Assembly (NCBI GenBank): GCA_000517565.1
Contig: CP007051.1
Span: 1,424,849-1,488,848 of the forward strand
DNA from: Desulfurella acetivorans A63
GTDB lineage: Bacteria > Campylobacterota_A > Desulfurellia > Desulfurellales > Desulfurellaceae
Reading direction: 5' to 3'
Length of the DNA: 64,000 bases
The notes beneath the pieces were generated by a model, which saw nothing but the letters and a program-made list of their open reading frames with translations, did not search any database and was not told the origin of the DNA. The position numbers and the translations under genes were made by a program. Shown here piece by piece: positions 8,902 through 17,715 of the stretch; positions within the stretch are counted from its first letter, which is position 1; each line of letters begins with the position of its first letter.

Positions 8902-9276
8902 ATGGAATTTGTAAGTGTTGTTAATTGCATGGATGGAAGGGTTCAAGAACCAGTAATAAACTGGATGAAGAAAAAATATAATGCAGAATATGTTGATATG
9001 ATAACAGAACCTGGACCAATAAAAATATTGAGCGATAATTCTGACAAATGTCTGGTAGAATCAATAAAATCAAGGCTTGTAGTGTCGGTTGAAAAACATG
9101 GCTCAAAAGTAATCGCTGTAGTTGGGCACCATGATTGTGCTGGAAACCCATCGGATAAGCAAACTCAGATTAACCAGATAAAAAATAGCATAAATTTAAT
9201 AAAAACCTGGTTTAACGATGTAGAAATTATTGGTCTTTGGGTAAACGAAAAATGGCAGGTTGAAAAGGTATTTTAA
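8902..9276 (+). CDS. Small beta-carbonic-anhydrase-like protein
   Basis: A 124-residue protein with the zinc ligands of beta-carbonic anhydrases: Cys9 in NCMDGR (the C-x-D-x-R dyad) and VVGHHDCAGNP, which supplies the His and second Cys. At this length it is about 60% of a typical beta-class enzyme, similar to short carbonic-anhydrase-related proteins found in anaerobes. The activity may be CO2 hydration or something altered; conserved zinc and Asp-Arg residues leave catalysis possible. The start has an excellent GGAGGT site. It stands alone, divergent from the DtxR-type gene, and is followed by the truncated insertion element. Confidence 0.7.
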   Translation: MEFVSVVNCMDGRVQEPVINWMKKKYNAEYVDMITEPGPIKILSDNSDKCLVESIKSRLVVSVEKHGSKVIAVVGHHDCAGNPSDKQTQINQIKNSINLIKTWFNDVEIIGLWVNEKWQVEKVF

Positions 9277-9342
9277 AAGATTTTGCATAAATTAATAAAA
9301 AACTTTTTTAAGTAAACAAAATTAAATTACATATTGGATTCA

Positions 9343-10250
9343 AAATACTTAAGTTCTAACCGGTGCGGCTCTTCACTTGGAGCTTGGTAGACTTTCTTTA
9401 AATCCTAAGCCACTTCTTTTCTATCTTTGTAGGATACAAACCTAAAGGAATTTATAAGTTGGTGAACGATACACTTTTGTATGTCTGTTTTTGGGAACAC
9501 TGCAGCTATTGCCTAACTAAAAGCCATTTAAGCCGTCTGTTGAGCATATTAGGATATCTTTAACGCCCCTATTTTTCAACTCATTTAAAACGCCAAGCCA
9601 GTATTTAGGATTTTCAGTTTCGCTTATGGATATGCTCAAACAGTCTTTCTTGCCATATAGGTTTATACCTATTATATTGTAGAGGCAGACATCCTTTGAT
9701 TGATTATCCCTTTTTTCTTTAAAAAACATAGCATCCAAAAAGACTATTGTGTAGATTTCCTGCAATGGCCTTGATTGAAAGGCTCTTACCTTCTCAAGGA
9801 CTGAATCTGTAACAATCGCTTATGAATTTTGCAGGATACATAAAAGCTGTAGAGCTCTTTTATTTGGTCTTGTATATTTCTTGTACTAAGCCCCATCGTA
9901 TACATGGAAATAATTTTTTCTTCTAAACCAGAAATGTTCTTTTGACCTTTTTTACCACTTGGGGTTCAAACTCTGATTTTCTATCCCTTGGCATAGTTAT
10001 CTCAAATGTGCCAAGCTTAAGAACATAGTTGTTAGAAATAAGCACCATTTTTTGAGTTATCCGTTTGTTTTGCTTTGTAGTCGTATTTGTCATAGCCCAG
10101 AGTGTCTTTAAGCTCTTCTTCAAGCAGAATATCTATGGTGTCTTTGAGCAAGTTTTTTGCAAGAGCATTTAAGTCATCAAAGTTTTTCACTTTCTTTTCC
10201 CTTACAAGCTTTTTTAAAGCTTCTTTGTCAACTACACTTTGTTCAATTAT
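9343..10250 (-). pseudogene. IS256-family transposase, frameshifted and truncated
   Basis: Reading the minus strand from about 10250 gives EQSVVDKEALKKLVREK, then LGYDKYDYKAKQTDNSKNG, the hallmark N-terminal region of IS256-type transposases. Stops and frameshifts follow. Later pieces in other frames give EEKIISMYTMGLSTRNIQ, then LYNIIG...TENPKYWLGVLNELKNRG and DILICSTDGLNGF (including the DDE-domain Asp in the STDGL motif). Next comes AVFPKTDIQKCIVHQ with KDRKEVA and an in-frame stop. The C-terminal part with the catalytic Glu region is incomplete. Short open frames at 9517-9765 and 9923-10123 are pieces of this one gene. Confidence 0.88.
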
Positions 10251-10257
10251 TTCTTAA

Positions 10258-10303
10258 AAACCTCCAATAAATAATTTTTTTATTTTACACACCTTGGAGG
10301 TTT
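10258..10303 (-). promoter_or_regulatory. Hairpin burying the transposase ribosome-binding site at the IS end
   Basis: On the minus strand AAACCTCCAA is followed after 26 bases by TTGGAGGTTT, a perfect 10-bp stem. The GGAGG in the second arm is the Shine-Dalgarno sequence of the transposase. RNA entering from outside the element would contain both arms and hide the site, as described for IS10 and IS50. The mechanism is inferred. Confidence 0.55.
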
Positions 10304-10339
10304 ACACAAAGAATATTATAGTCCCCCAAAAAATAAAAA

Positions 10340-12511
10340 TTACTTGTTTTCTTTTAACGCTTCATTAACAAGCTGAGCAATATGCATAACTTTTACATTA
10401 CCACCTTTTTTGTCAATTAAACCTTTAATCTGGAGCATACACGCAGGGCAGCCTACATAAACAAGATTAGCAGTAGACTTTATTATGCTTTTGTGTTTTT
10501 GATCTCCAAGTTCTTTCGATATTTCTGGAAATTTTAATGAATACGATCCTGCCATACCGCAACATTGATCTGCGTGCTCCATTTCTACAAAGTTTGTGTT
10601 AAATGCTTTAGCTATTATGTCTCTTGGCTGGGTGTGTATCCCAAGTACACGCTTTAGATGGCATGAATCATGATAAGTTGCTATGCCATTGTTTTTTAAA
10701 GAGTTAAGCTTTATGTTTTGTTTGTTTAATTGTTCATCTACAAAACTTGAGTACTCTCTAATGCGGTTTTTATACTTTTGAGCAAGTTGTAAATATTTTG
10801 GATCATCTCTGAAAAACTGTGGGTATTTTTCCCACATTTCCACACCTGTTGGGCAAGCAATGACAATGTAGTCTGGATCAATGCTTTCTAAGGCTTCAAG
10901 GTTCTGCATCGCAACTTTCTTTGCACTTTCTTTGTCTCCTGTTAGATACATTGGAGTACCACAGCAGGTTTGATCCTTTGGAAACTCAACACTAAATCCT
11001 AAAGCATTCAGGCTTTTAACTACAGCTTCTCCTGTTTCTGGGTAGACAAAATCTATCAAGCACCCGCTAAAGAAGGCAATTTTCTCCTGGTTTTTGGCAG
11101 GTTTTTGCAATATAGTATCAAATATATCTCTAAAAGGTACATCTGCTATAGCTGGCAGAGACCTATCTTTTGTATACTTTGAAAAGTAAAGGGGGAGATT
11201 TCTTATAAATTGTCCGTTTTTGAAAGACTTTTGACCAAGCCTTGCAAGCTTTAGCATATTGTGAAACAAAGACCTGTTTGATATTATGTTTTGAAATACA
11301 ACTTTTGGTATAGTAGGCAAACCTTCCTTTTCTATATTCTTTTTGCGCATTTCTATAATCAAGTTTGGTATATCTATACTGCCAGAACATACCTGTGTAC
11401 AGCTTCCGCATGTTATGCATAAGTTTTGTATCTGGTTTGCAGTCTGACTTGAACCAATAAACGCATTTAGCAATGCTCCAATGCCGCCTGTATATATATT
11501 ACCAAACACATGCCCGCCTACCAGTGCATATACAGGACAAACATTTGTACATGCTGAACATCTTATACACTGGTAGAGTTCTTTAAATATAGGATCCCTG
11601 GCCATTTCAATTCGACCATGATCAACCAGTATCACATGCAATTCTTTTTTTTCTATGCTAAAAGTACCATCAGTATGTTCTACAATAGCCTGGCTTGGGC
11701 CCAAAATTATATTTACATAGGATGTAAGTGTTTGAGCTGTAGCATTTCTAGGTAAAATCCTCAGAATGGGTATTGCATCTTCAAAGCTTTCAACAAGCTT
11801 TTCATATCCTACAAGTACAATGTGCGTTTTTGGCAAAGACGATGTTAGCCTTCCGTTTCCTTCGTTTGTTAATATAAACATTGCTCCGTTTTCAGCTACA
11901 GCAATATTGCACCCAGATATTCCAAGGTCAGCTTTTAAACATTTTTCTCTGAGCTCTGCGCGCGCTGTATGTACTAAAAACTCAATATCTGGCTTCATAT
12001 TTTTGCCAAGTTGTTTTTCAAAGTAGTCTGCAACCTGTTGTCTGTTTAAGTGAATAGCAGGCATTACCATATGAGAAGGCTTGTGTTTTGCTATCTGTAT
12101 AATCCACTCGCCAAGATCTGTTTCTTGAGATTCTATACCAGCTTCTTTAAAATGCTGGGCTAGCTCTACTTCTTCTGAAAGCATAGACTTGCTTTTTACC
12201 ACAAGCTTAACGTCTTTTTCCTTGCAAAGCTTTAATATATAATCAACTACATCCTTATCACTGACTGCCCTGTAAAATACTGCACCGTTTTTCTCTACTG
12301 CTTTTTGGAATTTATCTGCGAGTTCTTCCAATTTATCTACCGTGTTTTGTTTTATGTTTTTCACACTATTTCTTAGTTGCTCAAAGTCATAGCCTTCAAA
12401 TGCCTTCTGTCGGGCCTTTGGGTAGTCTTCATAAAATTTGGTAAGGTTTTTCTTTTGAATCTCATCGTTTAACTTTTCATTTATCTTTTCTTTAAATTCC
12501 TTTGTGTTCAT
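10340..12511 (-). CDS. LutB-LutA fusion: iron-sulfur lactate-oxidation protein
   Basis: A 723-residue fusion. Residues about 1-300 form a LUD domain as in LutB. Two ferredoxin-type clusters follow (CIRCSACTNVCPVY and CITCGSCTQVCSGSI, about 315-385). The C-terminal half holds two CCG domains as in LutA/GlcF (GCLIDF...QTCCGTPMY and YHDSCHL...DQCCGMAGSYS). With LutC such proteins oxidise L-lactate to pyruvate in the cytoplasm and pass electrons to the respiratory chain; a comparable LldEF-type fusion is known in Desulfovibrio. The ATG overlaps the lutC stop (ATGA). A second fusion at 55255 is related but has altered cysteines. The operon starts at the sigma-54 promoter near 13155. Confidence 0.85.
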   Translation of the reverse strand: MNTKEFKEKINEKLNDEIQKKNLTKFYEDYPKARQKAFEGYDFEQLRNSVKNIKQNTVDKLEELADKFQKAVEKNGAVFYRAVSDKDVVDYILKLCKEKDVKLVVKSKSMLSEEVELAQHFKEAGIESQETDLGEWIIQIAKHKPSHMVMPAIHLNRQQVADYFEKQLGKNMKPDIEFLVHTARAELREKCLKADLGISGCNIAVAENGAMFILTNEGNGRLTSSLPKTHIVLVGYEKLVESFEDAIPILRILPRNATAQTLTSYVNIILGPSQAIVEHTDGTFSIEKKELHVILVDHGRIEMARDPIFKELYQCIRCSACTNVCPVYALVGGHVFGNIYTGGIGALLNAFIGSSQTANQIQNLCITCGSCTQVCSGSIDIPNLIIEMRKKNIEKEGLPTIPKVVFQNIISNRSLFHNMLKLARLGQKSFKNGQFIRNLPLYFSKYTKDRSLPAIADVPFRDIFDTILQKPAKNQEKIAFFSGCLIDFVYPETGEAVVKSLNALGFSVEFPKDQTCCGTPMYLTGDKESAKKVAMQNLEALESIDPDYIVIACPTGVEMWEKYPQFFRDDPKYLQLAQKYKNRIREYSSFVDEQLNKQNIKLNSLKNNGIATYHDSCHLKRVLGIHTQPRDIIAKAFNTNFVEMEHADQCCGMAGSYSLKFPEISKELGDQKHKSIIKSTANLVYVGCPACMLQIKGLIDKKGGNVKVMHIAQLVNEALKENK

Positions 12512-13092
12512 TGTTTGTTCTCCTTTATAAAAAACACCACAAGCTTTGAAGGCCCATGAACACCTATAGTCAATACCCTTTCTATATCTGCTGTGATGCT
12601 TGGGCCTGTTATAAAGCTAATCTGCGCAACATCTAAAATGTGCTTTTTTAATATCTCAAAAGCTGTTTCAAAATCTTTAGCAATTCTGTCTGCACAAACC
12701 AAAGCAATATGCAAAGATGGCATAGCAGACACCAATCTCTTCCATATTGAATCTGATAGCTCAACCAAACTGCCACTTTCAGCTATGGCAAACTCCATTT
12801 CGCTTACACCTATATCTGCAGCATTTGCAGTATATTTGTCTCCATCAAAATAAATATTTAAAGATTCATCAAGCAAAGATTCTTCCAAGAAACTCCTTGT
12901 TAAACCTGAACTGTCTGCAATGATATTTTTTGCTTGCTGTTTTGATATTATATCCTTAAAAATAGACCTTGCCGTTGAAATATCGGTAAAGTACACCTCT
13001 ACAGAATCGCCCTTGCCTGCCTTTACTTTTTTTTCAAAAGTATGCAAAGCTTCTAAATCGTTGTTTGAGAATTTATTGTTCCAAAGCTGCAT
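12508..13092 (-). CDS. lutC: LutC-like LUD-domain protein
   Basis: A 194-residue LUD-domain protein like LutC/LldG, the third subunit of the LutABC lactate oxidation system. It carries the DSSGLTRSFLEESL and AIAESGSLVELSDSIWKRL segments and a terminal ITADIERVLTIGVHGP typical of the family. I start it at ATG 13092, which has GGGAGG four bases upstream; a TTG four codons earlier overlaps that site and is unlikely. It is first in the operon, overlapping the LutBA fusion by four bases, behind a sigma-54 promoter. Lactate as substrate is inferred from the family; no lactate permease is adjacent. Confidence 0.85.
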   Translation of the reverse strand: MQLWNNKFSNNDLEALHTFEKKVKAGKGDSVEVYFTDISTARSIFKDIISKQQAKNIIADSSGLTRSFLEESLLDESLNIYFDGDKYTANAADIGVSEMEFAIAESGSLVELSDSIWKRLVSAMPSLHIALVCADRIAKDFETAFEILKKHILDVAQISFITGPSITADIERVLTIGVHGPSKLVVFFIKENKQ

Positions 13093-13115
13093 TATCCCTC
13101 CCAAAAAGATAAATC

Positions 13116-13144
13116 TTAACTTAATTCTTAAAAAATTAAGTTAA
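13116..13144. repeat. 10-bp perfect inverted repeat at the lut transcription start
   Basis: TTAACTTAAT (13116-13125) and ATTAAGTTAA (13135-13144) flank a nine-base spacer. The palindrome covers the predicted sigma-54 start point and leader. It could be a repressor operator or a 5' hairpin. It is AT-only apart from one C/G pair, so chance is not excluded. Confidence 0.5.
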
Positions 13145-13152
13145 TTATTTTA

Positions 13153-13170
13153 AAGCAAAAACTGTTCCTT
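13153..13170 (-). promoter_or_regulatory. Sigma-54 (-24/-12) promoter of the lut operon
   Basis: The minus strand reads AAGGAACAGTTTTTGCTTTA. GG (13167-13168) and GC (13155-13156) are separated by exactly 10 bases, the invariant sigma-54 spacing, with TTGC at the -12 side. Transcription would begin near 13143, about 50 bases before lutC. The gene immediately upstream encodes a sigma-54 activator, which strengthens the call. Confidence 0.7.
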
Positions 13171-13323
13171 ATTGTTTGTTATTTAATTTATGTTGTTAAA
13201 ATAATATTTAAATTGTAACTAATAATTTACAAAAATAAAAAGTGATAGCATTTATGAGCATACTTAAATTTATATTCTTTTTAAAATAATATATTTTATG
13301 TATTATTTTTTATACCGTTTGTT

Positions 13324-14646
13324 TTATTTATGAACCGATATATTGTATTGCTTTAATTTTCTGATGACAGTTGCTTTAGAAACCCCTAATTTATTAGCCA
13401 TATCACGCATACTTTTAGAGCTTGACAAAAGCTTTAACAATACTTCCTTTTCGCAATCTGATATTAACTGTTTTGGATTAATTTCGGGTTTTTTTGTTCG
13501 CTCTAATTTTAAAAAGTCCTCTTTTGTAATTTCTTTTCGTGGTACCACAACTAGCAACTTTTCAATTACATTTTCCAGTTCTCTTATATTTCCTTTCCAT
13601 GGTAATAGTTTAAAAAATTCTATTAACTCCCTGGATAATGTTTTTTCAAATCCGTATTTATTATTCATCCTTTGAACAATATATGTTGATATAGGTTCTA
13701 TATCATCAAGTCTTTCTCTTAAAGGTGGAAGATCTATTGGTATTACATTTAGTCTGTAGTATAAATCTTGCCTAAAGAGGTTTTTTTCCATCATTTCTTC
13801 TAGTTTTCTGTTTGTTGCAGAAATAATTCTAACATCAACTTCCACTAATTTTGGCGAGCCAACTTTTGTAAATTTTTTATCCTGAAGCACTTGTAATAAT
13901 TTAGCCTGTGTATTTAGCGGTAATTCGCCTATTTCATCTAAAAACAAAGTAGAATTATTTGCAATTTCAAAAAAACCTTTTTTACCTCTTGGACTGGCAC
14001 CAGTAAAAGCACCTGGTTCATAACCAAATAGCTCTGTTTCTATAAGGTTTTCTGGTATTGCAGCACAGTTTACCTTTATAAATGGTTTATTTTTTCTTTT
14101 ACTTAGAGAATGAATTAATTTTGCCAGCACTTCTTTTCCTGTACCTGTTTCACCGGTTATTAATACCGTTGAATCAACAAGAGCTATATGTGAAACAAAA
14201 TCTAAAATCTCCAGCATTTTTTTATCGTAAGCAATGAATTGTTGAAAACCATCTATATTTATTTTACTGTCAAAGTCTAGCTCACCTTTATAATCAAACT
14301 CTGTCACATCGTATACGCTATTTACTATTAAAGTAAGCTCTTTATTGTTGCCAAATACAGGTTTAGCTCGTGACAATAATTTCTTGCCAGCTTTTGTTAT
14401 GTAAGTTACAACAGAGGGTTGTTTTGTGTTAAGCGTAAGTACAGTAGCAGATGCAGTAAAATATTTCTTTTTAACTAATTCATTAATGTCGTGCCCAAGT
14501 AAATCTTCCTTTTTAAGCAACGATATATCTTCAAATGTTTTATTAATATAAATTGCTTTTCCAAAGCCATCTGTAACATAGATACCAATGTATAAATTAT
14601 CAGTTATTGCCTGCAGAGTTTTAAAAGAGAAATTTTCTTGTTTCAT
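13324..14646 (-). CDS. Sigma-54-dependent transcriptional activator (PAS-AAA+-Fis HTH)
   Basis: An activator of 440 residues for sigma-54 RNA polymerase. A PAS domain occupies about residues 8-120. The AAA+ domain has Walker A GETGTGKE, the GAFTGA loop that touches sigma-54 (within EPGAFTGASPRG), and Walker B TLFLDEIGEL. A Fis-type helix-turn-helix closes the protein (MRDMANKLGVSKATVIRKL). It has no receiver domain, so it probably senses a small molecule or redox state through PAS. Its gene lies just upstream of a sigma-54 promoter driving lutC/lutBA, so regulation of lactate oxidation is the likely job. The upstream region contains an IS relic. Confidence 0.9.
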   Translation of the reverse strand: MKQENFSFKTLQAITDNLYIGIYVTDGFGKAIYINKTFEDISLLKKEDLLGHDINELVKKKYFTASATVLTLNTKQPSVVTYITKAGKKLLSRAKPVFGNNKELTLIVNSVYDVTEFDYKGELDFDSKINIDGFQQFIAYDKKMLEILDFVSHIALVDSTVLITGETGTGKEVLAKLIHSLSKRKNKPFIKVNCAAIPENLIETELFGYEPGAFTGASPRGKKGFFEIANNSTLFLDEIGELPLNTQAKLLQVLQDKKFTKVGSPKLVEVDVRIISATNRKLEEMMEKNLFRQDLYYRLNVIPIDLPPLRERLDDIEPISTYIVQRMNNKYGFEKTLSRELIEFFKLLPWKGNIRELENVIEKLLVVVPRKEITKEDFLKLERTKKPEINPKQLISDCEKEVLLKLLSSSKSMRDMANKLGVSKATVIRKLKQYNISVHK

Positions 14647-14664
14647 TCAAGTTTTAACTCCACA

Positions 14665-14785
14665 ATTCATCAAGATTGATTACTTCTTTTTCTTTAGAGA
14701 CTTTTCAAAGCTTTTTTGTAACTTAAACTTTGCTCAAACATTTTTTAAATAAACCTCTAATAAATAATTTTACACACCTTAACCT
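14665..14785 (-). mobile_element. Second, heavily decayed IS256-type end fragment
   Basis: About 120 bases align with the right end of the element at 9340-10305. Shared stretches include CTAATAAATAATTTTACACA, counterpart of the IS end near 10264-10291, ACTTTGCTCAA (ACTTTGTTCAA) and AAGCTTTTTTG. Read on the minus strand it gives MFEQSLSYKKALKSL before a stop, comparable with EQSVVDKEALKKL of the first copy. The SD-burying inverted repeat has decayed. It separates the sigma-54 activator from the chemoreceptor operon. This fills the 14647-14879 gap; no gene is seen there. Confidence 0.7.
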
Positions 14786-14879
14786 GTTTTTTCCAATTTT
14801 TTTAAAGTTTAACGCTTTGTATTTTAAATTCATATGGCAATTTATAAAAAGTTTTTTTATATTTATAAATCAGTGAAAA

Positions 14880-16247
14880 TTATAAACTATAATTCTGCAA
14901 TATCTCTTCTATAAGTCTATCAATAGCCTTTTGTACCATTTGAGAGTATCTTTTTAAGTCTTCAGAAAGCGATTCTGCCTTTTCGAAATTATTTGCAAAC
15001 ACAGCATCTTTAATTTGTTTTCCTATGTCGTGGACTTTTGGGTGAATCTCTCCAAGCTCTCTAAATGCTGGATTTGAACCGTAGTGTTTGGTACCTATAG
15101 TATCATACCACTTGCCAAGCCTGCATGAGTGATGATCAACATGATCTTTTGAGCATTTATTTTTATCTGCAAGACAATCAAATACATCAAGAACAAATTT
15201 TATATGATCTGATTTGGTTCTTTCGAGAAAAACGGTTTCATAGGGAAAAAACTCAAAGCTTTCTATACACTCAAAAACTGTATTAGCAACATTTTCTACC
15301 ATCTGATTAAGTTTTTTGTTATCCTTATTGATCATTTCAAAAGAATGCGTAAAACTTTCAAGTGTAAGGGCTATATCGGCAGATGCCTGGGATTGTTCTT
15401 GTGATGCAGCTGCAAGGTTGTTTATGTATTCATTGGTTTGCGCCATATCTTCCTGGGACGAAAGCAGTATTTCTTTCAAAGCGCTTATCGACTTGTTTAT
15501 GTCTTCTATGGAGCTTAAGCTTTGATTTACTTCCTTGCTTACCGTAGTTGATTGCTGATTTATACTGCTTGCCTGTTGAGTAATTTGCTTTGCAGTGCCT
15601 TGCGTTTTTTCTGCAAGCTTTCTGATTTCATCTGCTACCACTGCAAAGCCTCTGCCATGCTCGCCAGCACGGGCAGCTTCAATAGCAGCATTTAAGGCAA
15701 GCAGGTTTGTTTGATCAGATATATCTTCTACTTCATTTGTTAAAGCTGTAATTGATTTTGCGTTTTCTATAAAATTTGTTATGGCTTCTTTCATTGCATT
15801 TACCGTTTTTACAACGTAGTCCATTTTGGCACTTACTTCTTTTAGTGTATCTAATCCGACTTTGGATTTTTCAAAGTTTTTGTTTGAAATAGCAGCAGTT
15901 TCTTGAGCATTTTTTGAAATATCTTCTACGGTTTGGCTCATTTCTTCCATAGACGAAGCGATCTCTTGAAGAGATTTTGAACTTTTTTCGATTTCTTGCT
16001 CAAAATCTGAAGATAAAACCATAAAATCAGATAAAGAATCAGCAGCCAACACTCCCTTTTTTGCTATAGAGCGGATATGTCTTCTAAACTCTACAGCTTT
16101 TTGAAGATCCTCATTGCTTATGCTTTTTTCAAATGCATTTTTGTTTTTTTTGTAGGCTTCTTTTACTTTCAGGAAATCTTCCCAGTTTCCAGAGTAAATT
16201 TTGTTTACCATTTCTGCTGAGCTTAAAGAGTCTGATCTTTTAAACAT
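14880..16247 (-). CDS. Soluble methyl-accepting chemotaxis protein with C-terminal CZB zinc domain
   Basis: A 455-residue chemoreceptor with no membrane segment. The coiled-coil signalling domain is clear, with the hairpin tip [34 protein letters not shown] (about 185-220, given here in part as its hallmark). A CZB domain follows at about residues 335-455, with [10 protein letters not shown] (Cys375) and further His in DHIKF and GEIHPKVH, the 3His/1Cys zinc site. CZB receptors such as TlpD of Helicobacter respond to zinc, hypochlorite or energy state. It lies 10 bases behind a diguanylate cyclase gene in the same operon, which suggests joint control of motility and surface behaviour. Confidence 0.9.
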   Translation of the reverse strand: MFKRSDSLSSAEMVNKIYSGNWEDFLKVKEAYKKNKNAFEKSISNEDLQKAVEFRRHIRSIAKKGVLAADSLSDFMVLSSDFEQEIEKSSKSLQEIASSMEEMSQTVEDISKNAQETAAISNKNFEKSKVGLDTLKEVSAKMDYVVKTVNAMKEAITNFIENAKSITALTNEVEDISDQTNLLALNAAIEAARAGEHGRGFAVVADEIRKLAEKTQGTAKQITQQASSINQQSTTVSKEVNQSLSSIEDINKSISALKEILLSSQEDMAQTNEYINNLAAASQEQSQASADIALTLESFTHSFEMINKDNKKLNQMVENVANTVFECIESFEFFPYETVFLERTKSDHIKFVLDVFDCLADKNKCSKDHVDHHSCRLGKWYDTIGTKHYGSNPAFRELGEIHPKVHDIGKQIKDAVFANNFEKAESLSEDLKRYSQMVQKAIDRLIEEILQNYSL

Positions 16248-16257
16248 TTTTCCTCCT

Positions 16258-17715
16258 TTAAATCCTAACTATAGTATAAGTATTCTTTCCTTTTTGTTTT
16301 GAAGCATAAAGTGCATCATCTGCTGCTTTGAATATTGCTTCTTTTGTTTGAGGGTGCGTTTTATATATGCCTATGCTGACACCTATGTTTAAATCCATAT
16401 TGTTTGTAAAGATCAGACTGTTTATAGATTTTATTATTCTTTTTGCAATCATTTCTAAGTCTTTTTGGTCTTCAAATGAATCCGTAAGTATAGCAAACTC
16501 ATCTCCGCCTACACGTGCAAGTGTATCATGGGCTCTTATGTTTGATTTAAAGACTTTGGCTACTGTCTTTAGGGCAGCATCGCCACTGTCATGGCCAAGC
16601 GTATCGTTTATCTTTTTAAAGCCGTCTAAGTCAAGAAGCATGAGACAAACCTTTCTTTGGTTTCTGTTTAAGCCTGCTATCATTTGATTAAACCTGTGTT
16701 CAAAGAAGGCTCTGTTTGGTATGTGGGTTAAAATATCGTTGTAGGCTAGATATTCTATGCCTTTTTCATATTTTCTTTTTGTTTCTTCTAAATCAATGGT
16801 TTTGTCAAGTATCCAAAGTATTGTAACAAGACTGGCAAATGCACCCAAAAAAGCTATAGCTATAATGGGATAAATAGATGCTAAAAATCTGTCTAAAAAT
16901 TCGCTTTTTTTGATTGATACAAAAAATGTCAGATTTGATCCATCAATTCTGCTGAAAGCACCTATCTTATCTGTTTTGTAAGCGCTTGAGTAGCCAATAT
17001 ATGAGCCATATTGCTCTTTGGTATTTTTTAGTATTTTTGAGAGTATTCCTGTTTGAATTTTACCTATGCTTTTTGGCGGGATATTTGCTTGCATTAGACT
17101 ATCATTTCTTATAATTCCAAGATCAAGGCTTTTGTATGGCAGAAATATCTGGTCTTTAATAGATTGCAAAACAGGAGCAGATGCTTTTATAAGAAAAGTT
17201 TTATTGCCAAGAGGAAAAGTGACAAAATGTGTCAGGTAGCCTTTGTAGAAATAAGACGGTACAATACAGTATGAGTTTGTATGGAGGCATTCTTTGGCTG
17301 CATCAACTATATGGTTTGGATATATTTTAGAATCTAAAGGCAACTTAAATCCTTCCGGGTATGAAACAATGACTGTGCCGTTTTGTTTGGCTATGGCAAA
17401 ATACTCTACATCTTTATTGTAGAACTCTTTAAATACAGATGTAGCTTTACTTAAAGGCTTGTTTTCCAATTCTTTTTTTATTGCAAAAAGGATATATTTA
17501 CTTGATTGTATGGATTTTGAAACAAGGCTTGAGCTCTGGCGGGCAGCTGTTAGAAGCTCAAGTTTTGTACGATTTAGTTCATAGCTGTATAGGGTAATTA
17601 TAGAACCTATAAAGCTAACAAGCATGATAATGTTAAATATGAGCCAGAATATAAAGATGTATCGTGTGGTTTTATAGGCAAAAATTAGTTTAAACTCTAT
17701 TTTTAAAATCTTCAT
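16258..17715 (-). CDS. Membrane diguanylate cyclase (Cache-like sensor plus GGDEF)
   Basis: A 485-residue c-di-GMP synthase. Hydrophobic segments near residues 20-43 and 280-305 bracket a periplasmic region of about 235 residues resembling dCache sensors. The GGDEF domain (about 325-485) has the intact [10 protein letters not shown] active site. The inhibitory RxxD site (RAHD) lies five residues upstream, so product inhibition is expected. The start overlaps the end of the phosphodiesterase gene by four bases (ATGA), so opposing enzymes are made from one transcript. The ligand is unknown. Confidence 0.92.
   Translation of the reverse strand: MKILKIEFKLIFAYKTTRYIFIFWLIFNIIMLVSFIGSIITLYSYELNRTKLELLTAARQSSSLVSKSIQSSKYILFAIKKELENKPLSKATSVFKEFYNKDVEYFAIAKQNGTVIVSYPEGFKLPLDSKIYPNHIVDAAKECLHTNSYCIVPSYFYKGYLTHFVTFPLGNKTFLIKASAPVLQSIKDQIFLPYKSLDLGIIRNDSLMQANIPPKSIGKIQTGILSKILKNTKEQYGSYIGYSSAYKTDKIGAFSRIDGSNLTFFVSIKKSEFLDRFLASIYPIIAIAFLGAFASLVTILWILDKTIDLEETKRKYEKGIEYLAYNDILTHIPNRAFFEHRFNQMIAGLNRNQRKVCLMLLDLDGFKKINDTLGHDSGDAALKTVAKVFKSNIRAHDTLARVGGDEFAILTDSFEDQKDLEMIAKRIIKSINSLIFTNNMDLNIGVSIGIYKTHPQTKEAIFKAADDALYASKQKGKNTYTIVRI

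Larger units (their letters stand above)
9340..10305 (-). mobile_element. Decayed IS256-family (Mutator-type) insertion sequence, one end missing
   Basis: A remnant about 0.97 kb long. The right end (10258-10305) contains the terminal TTTACAC...GTGTAAA-like sequence and a 10-bp inverted repeat AAACCTCCAA (10258-10267) / TTGGAGGTTT (10294-10303). The rest is a broken transposase gene reading leftward. Homology stops near 9340, about 100 codons short of a full IS256 transposase, and no left inverted repeat is found, so the element is truncated and immobile. It sits between the carbonic-anhydrase-like gene and the lut operon. Confidence 0.85.

Noticed and set aside
9517..10123. Two short open frames (9517-9765, 9923-10123) as separate genes
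   Set aside because: Both are frame fragments of the same broken IS256-type transposase.
13285..13307. AT-only near-palindrome upstream of the lut sigma-54 promoter as an activator site
   Set aside because: Composed only of A/T apart from one base; such repeats are common by chance in this composition.
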